Position numbers and translations under genes: made by a program | The notes under the pieces: generated by a model | What the model was told of the DNA's origin: nothing | Database searches by the model: none | Seen by the model: only the letters and a program-made list of their open reading frames with translations | Shown: positions 61,174-64,000 of the stretch, one piece after another | How the letters are laid out: each line of letters starts with the position of its first letter | Numbering within the stretch: the first letter of the stretch is position 1 | Source: Myxococcales bacterium | GTDB taxonomy: Bacteria > Myxococcota_A > Polyangia > Polyangiales > Polyangiaceae | DNA length: 64,000 nucleotides | Assembly: GCA_004193285.1 (NCBI GenBank) | Contig: SECP01000043.1 | Location: 19,888-83,887 of the forward strand | Direction of reading: 5' to 3'

Positions 61174-62470
61174 CGAGCGACGAGCCGCTGCGGCGCTGCT
61201 CGCCTTGGTGACGCTCACAGGGGTCGGCAGCACGGGCGGCTGCCATCATTTCACCGCCTGCCACGATCGCCTCTGCGACGAGGTAAGCGGCGGTACTGAG
61301 CCCGACGAGCCGCCCACCGTGATGGCGGGCGCTGGAGGTCGAGACAGCGCGGCGGAGACCGGCGCCGAACGAGCGGGCGCGGCGGGGGAAGCGGGCGCAG
61401 GCGCGCAGCCCCCCGCCGGCGCAAACTGCCCTCCGCAGTTCGCGGATTGTGATGAGTCGACGCTCACGAGCTGCGAAACGAATCTCGATATCGATCTCGG
61501 TCACTGCGGAGCATGTAACGCTCGTTGCTTCGGCTTCTGCTCTGCCGGAAAGTGCCACGAGCTCGAGTTTTTGACGCCGAGCTTCAGTGGCGTGGAGGGC
61601 GGTGGCAGCATCACGGTGACGGACGACGCAGTCTACGCGCTGGTAGACCCGGACGACCGGTTGCTGCGCCACTTGGTTCGCTACGACAAGGTCGCAGACG
61701 CTACCGATACGCTGCTGCTATTCAGCCAGCGGCCGGACCACGTGCTCGCCACCACGGGCGGCCTCTACCTGTTTCACGACGGTACCCCAACCGTTTGGCG
61801 GGTCAACGAGGCGAACGTCATCAAGGTCGACGAGTTGCAGGCCACTTCGGTGACGGTGGCTGGCTCGTGGCTCTACGCGGCGGGACCAGGCGGCATCGTA
61901 GCGCGCAATGAACGCACGCAAGCGATGCGCTCACTCCCATTGCCGGAGCTGGTTGACCCTTCGATCTCTTCGCTCGAGCTCGGGGCCAACGGGCGCACCC
62001 TGGTGCTTCTGGCGACAACCTCCGACGACTTAACAGTCCGGTACTCGATCTATCGGCAGGATACTGGCGCCGCCTCTCCGATTTGGCAGACGGTCGCCAG
62101 CGGCGCCGGCACCCCGACTCGCCTCCGCGTCACCGCTCGCGCTGCCTACGCGTTGGTGGACCTCGACTACGACCCCATCGATGCAGACGCCGCGCCGCAA
62201 GAACTGCGTGAGCACGCGTTCGACGGAACAAGCCGGGTGCTCCAAGCTGATTACATCGTCGACTTCGCCATCGACAACAGCTCGCACGTTTACCTTACCC
62301 CTGAAGCGGACGGGGCCGGGCTCCGGGTGTTCTCGCTCGCCAACCCGAAAGATGTCGCGAACTACCCGATGCTCTTCAGCATGAATACGCTCGAGCTCGA
62401 CGAGCATCACCTCTACGTCGCAACGGACTCTGAACTGGGCCTATCGCGCGTACCCCTCATCGAATTCTGA
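61130..62470 (+). CDS. Lipoprotein with propeller-like domain, unknown
   Basis: About 446 residues. The start lies inside the end of the upstream gene (44-bp overlap from 61130; several Met codons follow, to 61148). Lipobox TGGC, then a low-complexity linker. A small Cys-rich module follows (CPPQFADCDESTLTSCETNLDIDLGHCGACNARC), a pattern widespread in myxobacterial surface proteins. The C-terminal about 300 residues are propeller-like (VYALVDPDDRLLRHLVRYD, HVLATTGGLYLFHDGTPTVW, VTVAGSWLYAAGPGG, HHLYVATDSELGLSRVPL). Overlap and similar layout with the upstream gene indicate a joint surface function. Confidence 0.7.
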   Translation: MELMRMMRRFARCRDERRAAAALLALVTLTGVGSTGGCHHFTACHDRLCDEVSGGTEPDEPPTVMAGAGGRDSAAETGAERAGAAGEAGAGAQPPAGANCPPQFADCDESTLTSCETNLDIDLGHCGACNARCFGFCSAGKCHELEFLTPSFSGVEGGGSITVTDDAVYALVDPDDRLLRHLVRYDKVADATDTLLLFSQRPDHVLATTGGLYLFHDGTPTVWRVNEANVIKVDELQATSVTVAGSWLYAAGPGGIVARNERTQAMRSLPLPELVDPSISSLELGANGRTLVLLATTSDDLTVRYSIYRQDTGAASPIWQTVASGAGTPTRLRVTARAAYALVDLDYDPIDADAAPQELREHAFDGTSRVLQADYIVDFAIDNSSHVYLTPEADGAGLRVFSLANPKDVANYPMLFSMNTLELDEHHLYVATDSELGLSRVPLIEF

Positions 62471-62589
62471 GGACGCGCGCACCGCCTCCGCCAGTTCGAT
62501 GATCAGCTCCGCAACAGGGTTGCCTACCCCCGTCCGCTCATGCTGGTTCGACTTGTTCCAGGCGGAGCGCCAACCCATGGGCTCGAGGG

Positions 62590-63181
62590 CTCCCGAATCA
62601 GGGGTGAGCCATGCGCGAGCGGTTCGACCTCGCCCTGGTGGAAGCAGCGTGCTCGGGAGCTCCCAGCGCGCTGGAGCTCTTGCTCGTCCAGTGCCAGCCC
62701 GAGCTCCGGCGCTACGCGCAGCGGAGCTGCGTCATCAGCGACGTCGACGACGCCGTGCAGGAGGCCCTGCTCATCGCGTCCCGCTACTTGGGCTCGCTAC
62801 GTCACGCGCGCGCCTGGTCTCGCTGGATGTTTCGCATCGTGCGCCGCGAGTGTCATCGCCTGGCGCGGGTGGCGCTGCGCCGCGATCTCTGGGATGACGG
62901 CGCGGTCGAGGCCCTCGTGGCCTCGCGCAGCGAAGACGATCTCCGCCTGGACCTCACGGCGGCGCTGGAGTCCTTGCCGCAGCAGTACCGCGAGGTGCTC
63001 GTGCTCCGAGACTTCGAGGGCCTCACCGTCGGCGAAATGGCCGAGAGGCTGGTCGTCAGCACCGCCGCCGTCAAAGGCCGCCTGCACCGCGCTCGCGAGC
63101 TGACCCGCGAGTACCTGCTGAGCGCCGATGGGTCGAGTACGTGGGCCTTGGGTCAGAGCTCGAACGGGTGACGTAGTCGTC
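62590..63181 (+). repeat. 592-bp duplication, copy 2
   Basis: Same length as copy 1 and nearly identical. It starts with the last codons and stop of the DUF2892 gene, here without the rest of that gene, and ends within GTCGTC after the sigma stop. Sequences outside these points are unrelated, so both breakpoints are sharp. Confidence 0.85.
62611..63171 (+). CDS. ECF-type RNA polymerase sigma factor, copy 2
   Basis: 186 residues, 182 identical to the copy at 47578. Both conserved regions are intact, so it can be functional. It lacks the DUF2892 neighbour but keeps the same leader of about 20 bp. Its transcription must come from new upstream DNA or from the lipoprotein operon ending at 62470. 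Confidence 0.92.
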   Translation: MRERFDLALVEAACSGAPSALELLLVQCQPELRRYAQRSCVISDVDDAVQEALLIASRYLGSLRHARAWSRWMFRIVRRECHRLARVALRRDLWDDGAVEALVASRSEDDLRLDLTAALESLPQQYREVLVLRDFEGLTVGEMAERLVVSTAAVKGRLHRARELTREYLLSADGSSTWALGQSSNG

Positions 63182-63622
63182 CATGCCGTGCCTTTCGATG
63201 GCGTGGCTTTCGACAAGGACTTTGGTGTGGACGACGGCAGCGGCTCGGGCGGTTCGGGCGGCGCCACGTCTGGCGGAGCCGGCGGCGCCACGCTAGGCGG
63301 CGCTGGCGGCGCCGGCGGAATGGGCAGCGAAAACGGCGGTGCCGCGACTGCGGGCGCGACCAGCGGTGGCGGCGGAGCGACCAGCATGGCTGGTGCGCCA
63401 AGTGTCGGAGGCGCCCCGAGCAGCGCCGGCGCGCCCACCGCCGGCACGACGAGCACGGCTGGCAGCCCGGTTGGGGGCAGCGGTGCCACCGGCAATCCCG
63501 CTGCAGGCAGCGACAAGGGCGGCTGCTCCTGCACCCTCGTGGGCGCCCCCTCCAGCGCGAATGCATCCAGCCTGGCGCTCGCCGCCCTAGCGCTGCTCGC
63601 GGGCGCTCGCCGCCGTCGCTGA
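63182..63622 (+). pseudogene. C-terminal fragment of a MYXO-CTERM-type surface protein
   Basis: The frame from the duplication breakpoint to 63622 encodes HAVPFDGVAFDKDFGVDDGSG, about 80 residues of Gly/Ala/Ser/Thr linker, then CSCTLVGAPSS followed by a hydrophobic helix and RRRR. Cys-containing motif, helix and Arg cluster at the very end match a MYXO-CTERM sorting signal. There is no signal peptide or start codon of its own; the open frame reaches back only by reading the sigma gene out of frame. It is best read as the tail of a gene whose head was replaced by the duplicated segment. Confidence 0.65.
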
Positions 63623-63726
63623 TCTTGCACGTCGTAGGTTGCGGTCGAGCTCGTGACGCTCAAGCCGTTGCTGTTCGAATCGTAGGTGCGGGACTGAAAT
63701 CGCGTCGGTTCGGCCTGCGGCCTCAC
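63619..63726 (-). pseudogene. Short RHS/YD-repeat-like remnant
   Basis: Read on the minus strand this stretch gives RFQSRTYDSNSNGLSVTSS then TATYDVQDQ, strongly like the YD repeats of RHS proteins. It ends abruptly against the stop of the MYXO-CTERM fragment on the other strand. Only about 36 codons remain; no start and no other repeats are present within the window. Confidence 0.5.
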
Positions 63727-63733
63727 CGGTCAT

Positions 63734-63787
63734 CGCGATCGTGATCGTGCCCGCGATCGTGACCGTGCCCCCGATCGCGATCGCCCG
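63734..63787. repeat. 18-bp imperfect tandem repeat, three units
   Basis: Units CGCGATCGTGATCGTGCC, CGCGATCGTGACCGTGCC and a diverged CCCGATCGCGATCGCCCG. Rich in GATC and in internal CGATCG palindromes. On the minus strand it would encode an Arg-Ser repeat, but I do not regard that as a gene. Confidence 0.75.
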
Positions 63788-63871
63788 CCGCAGACGGACC
63801 CCATCCGATCGCGGTCCCAGCCGCCGCAGGAGGGCTCCCGATCCCGATCTCGTTCACCAGCTCGTCGGCGA

Positions 63872-64000
63872 AGCCGACGGCGTCTCCCGATCACCAGCTC
63901 GCCGGCGTCCCCTATCACGAGCCCGCTCGCGGGCAAAGCCCCGCGGCGGGCTCGTGATAGGGGACGCCGGCGAGCTGGTGATCGGGAGACGCCGTCGGCT
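63872..64000. repeat. Perfect inverted repeat with 55-bp arms at the window edge
   Basis: Left arm 63872-63926, spacer 63927-63945, right arm 63946-64000. The arms are exact reverse complements, and the spacer itself contains a further 6-bp stem (CGCGGG / CCCGCG). The right arm ends with the last base of the window, so the repeat may be longer. It could form a large cruciform or be a fold-back assembly artefact. Confidence 0.85.

Noticed and set aside
62797..63726. 309-codon minus-strand frame across the right-hand junction
   Set aside because: Mostly antisense to the Gly/Ala linker and the sigma gene; only its first about 36 codons resemble a real (RHS) sequence.

Overview
The window looks like a piece of a large, very GC-rich myxobacterial chromosome, most likely of the Polyangiales/Sorangiineae type. 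The reasons are consistently high G+C, lipoproteins with long Gly/Ser/Ala-rich linkers after the lipobox, Hanks-type kinases with C-terminal Pro/Ala-rich tails, PEGA proteins, FHA-sigma54 activators, and a MYXO-CTERM-like C-terminus near the right end. No rRNA, tRNA, CRISPR array or transposase was recognised.

Region 1 (1-3600) holds ordinary genes: a small hypothetical protein, AMP nucleosidase and a serine-hydrolase lipoprotein. Region 2 (about 3900-35400) is the main feature, an extracellular contractile injection system (eCIS) locus. Reading leftward on the minus strand from 31216 it encodes a PAAR-like DUF4280 tip, sheath, tube, gp26-like adaptor, proline-rich protein, Pvc16-type terminator, AAA+ ATPase, small protein, CIS-tube/LysM adaptor, LysM protein, gpD-like hub, gp5-like spike base, gp25, two baseplate-assembly proteins, gpI-like protein and DUF6519 protein. 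A payload section follows: a MurE-like ligase without its UDP-binding domain, a 52-residue protein, a DUF4157 (eCIS core) toxin-like protein, a helical protein, a periplasmic lipoprotein and a second DUF4157 protein with a lysozyme-like tail. Most joints are 4-bp ATGA overlaps, so sheath to last effector (about 26.7 kb) reads as one coupled operon. On the right flank a plus-strand pair (DUF4157 toxin-like protein plus candidate immunity protein) has visibly lower G+C and looks like an added effector module. I found no tail-fibre gene and no classical large tape-measure gene.

Region 3 (35800-47200) carries a TetR regulator next to a frameshifted cyclopropane-fatty-acid synthase, several lipoproteins (RCC1-like, GH5 cellulase-like, unknown), a LysM-DUF882 peptidase, a Ser/Thr kinase and a carotenoid-type FAD oxidoreductase. 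Region 4 (47300-62500) carries a small membrane protein followed by an ECF sigma factor, a large lipoprotein divergent from a LuxR regulator, a HEAT-repeat protein resembling the vitellogenin/MTP lipid-transfer fold with a secreted partner, an overlapping FHA-sigma54 activator / kinase / PEGA-TPR operon, and two tandem surface lipoproteins.

Region 5 (62590-64000) is a rearranged junction. It contains a 592-bp near-identical second copy of the ECF sigma gene that carries the orphan tail of its original neighbour, a headless MYXO-CTERM fragment, a short antisense RHS-like remnant, an 18-bp tandem repeat, and a perfect 55-bp-arm inverted repeat ending exactly at the window edge.
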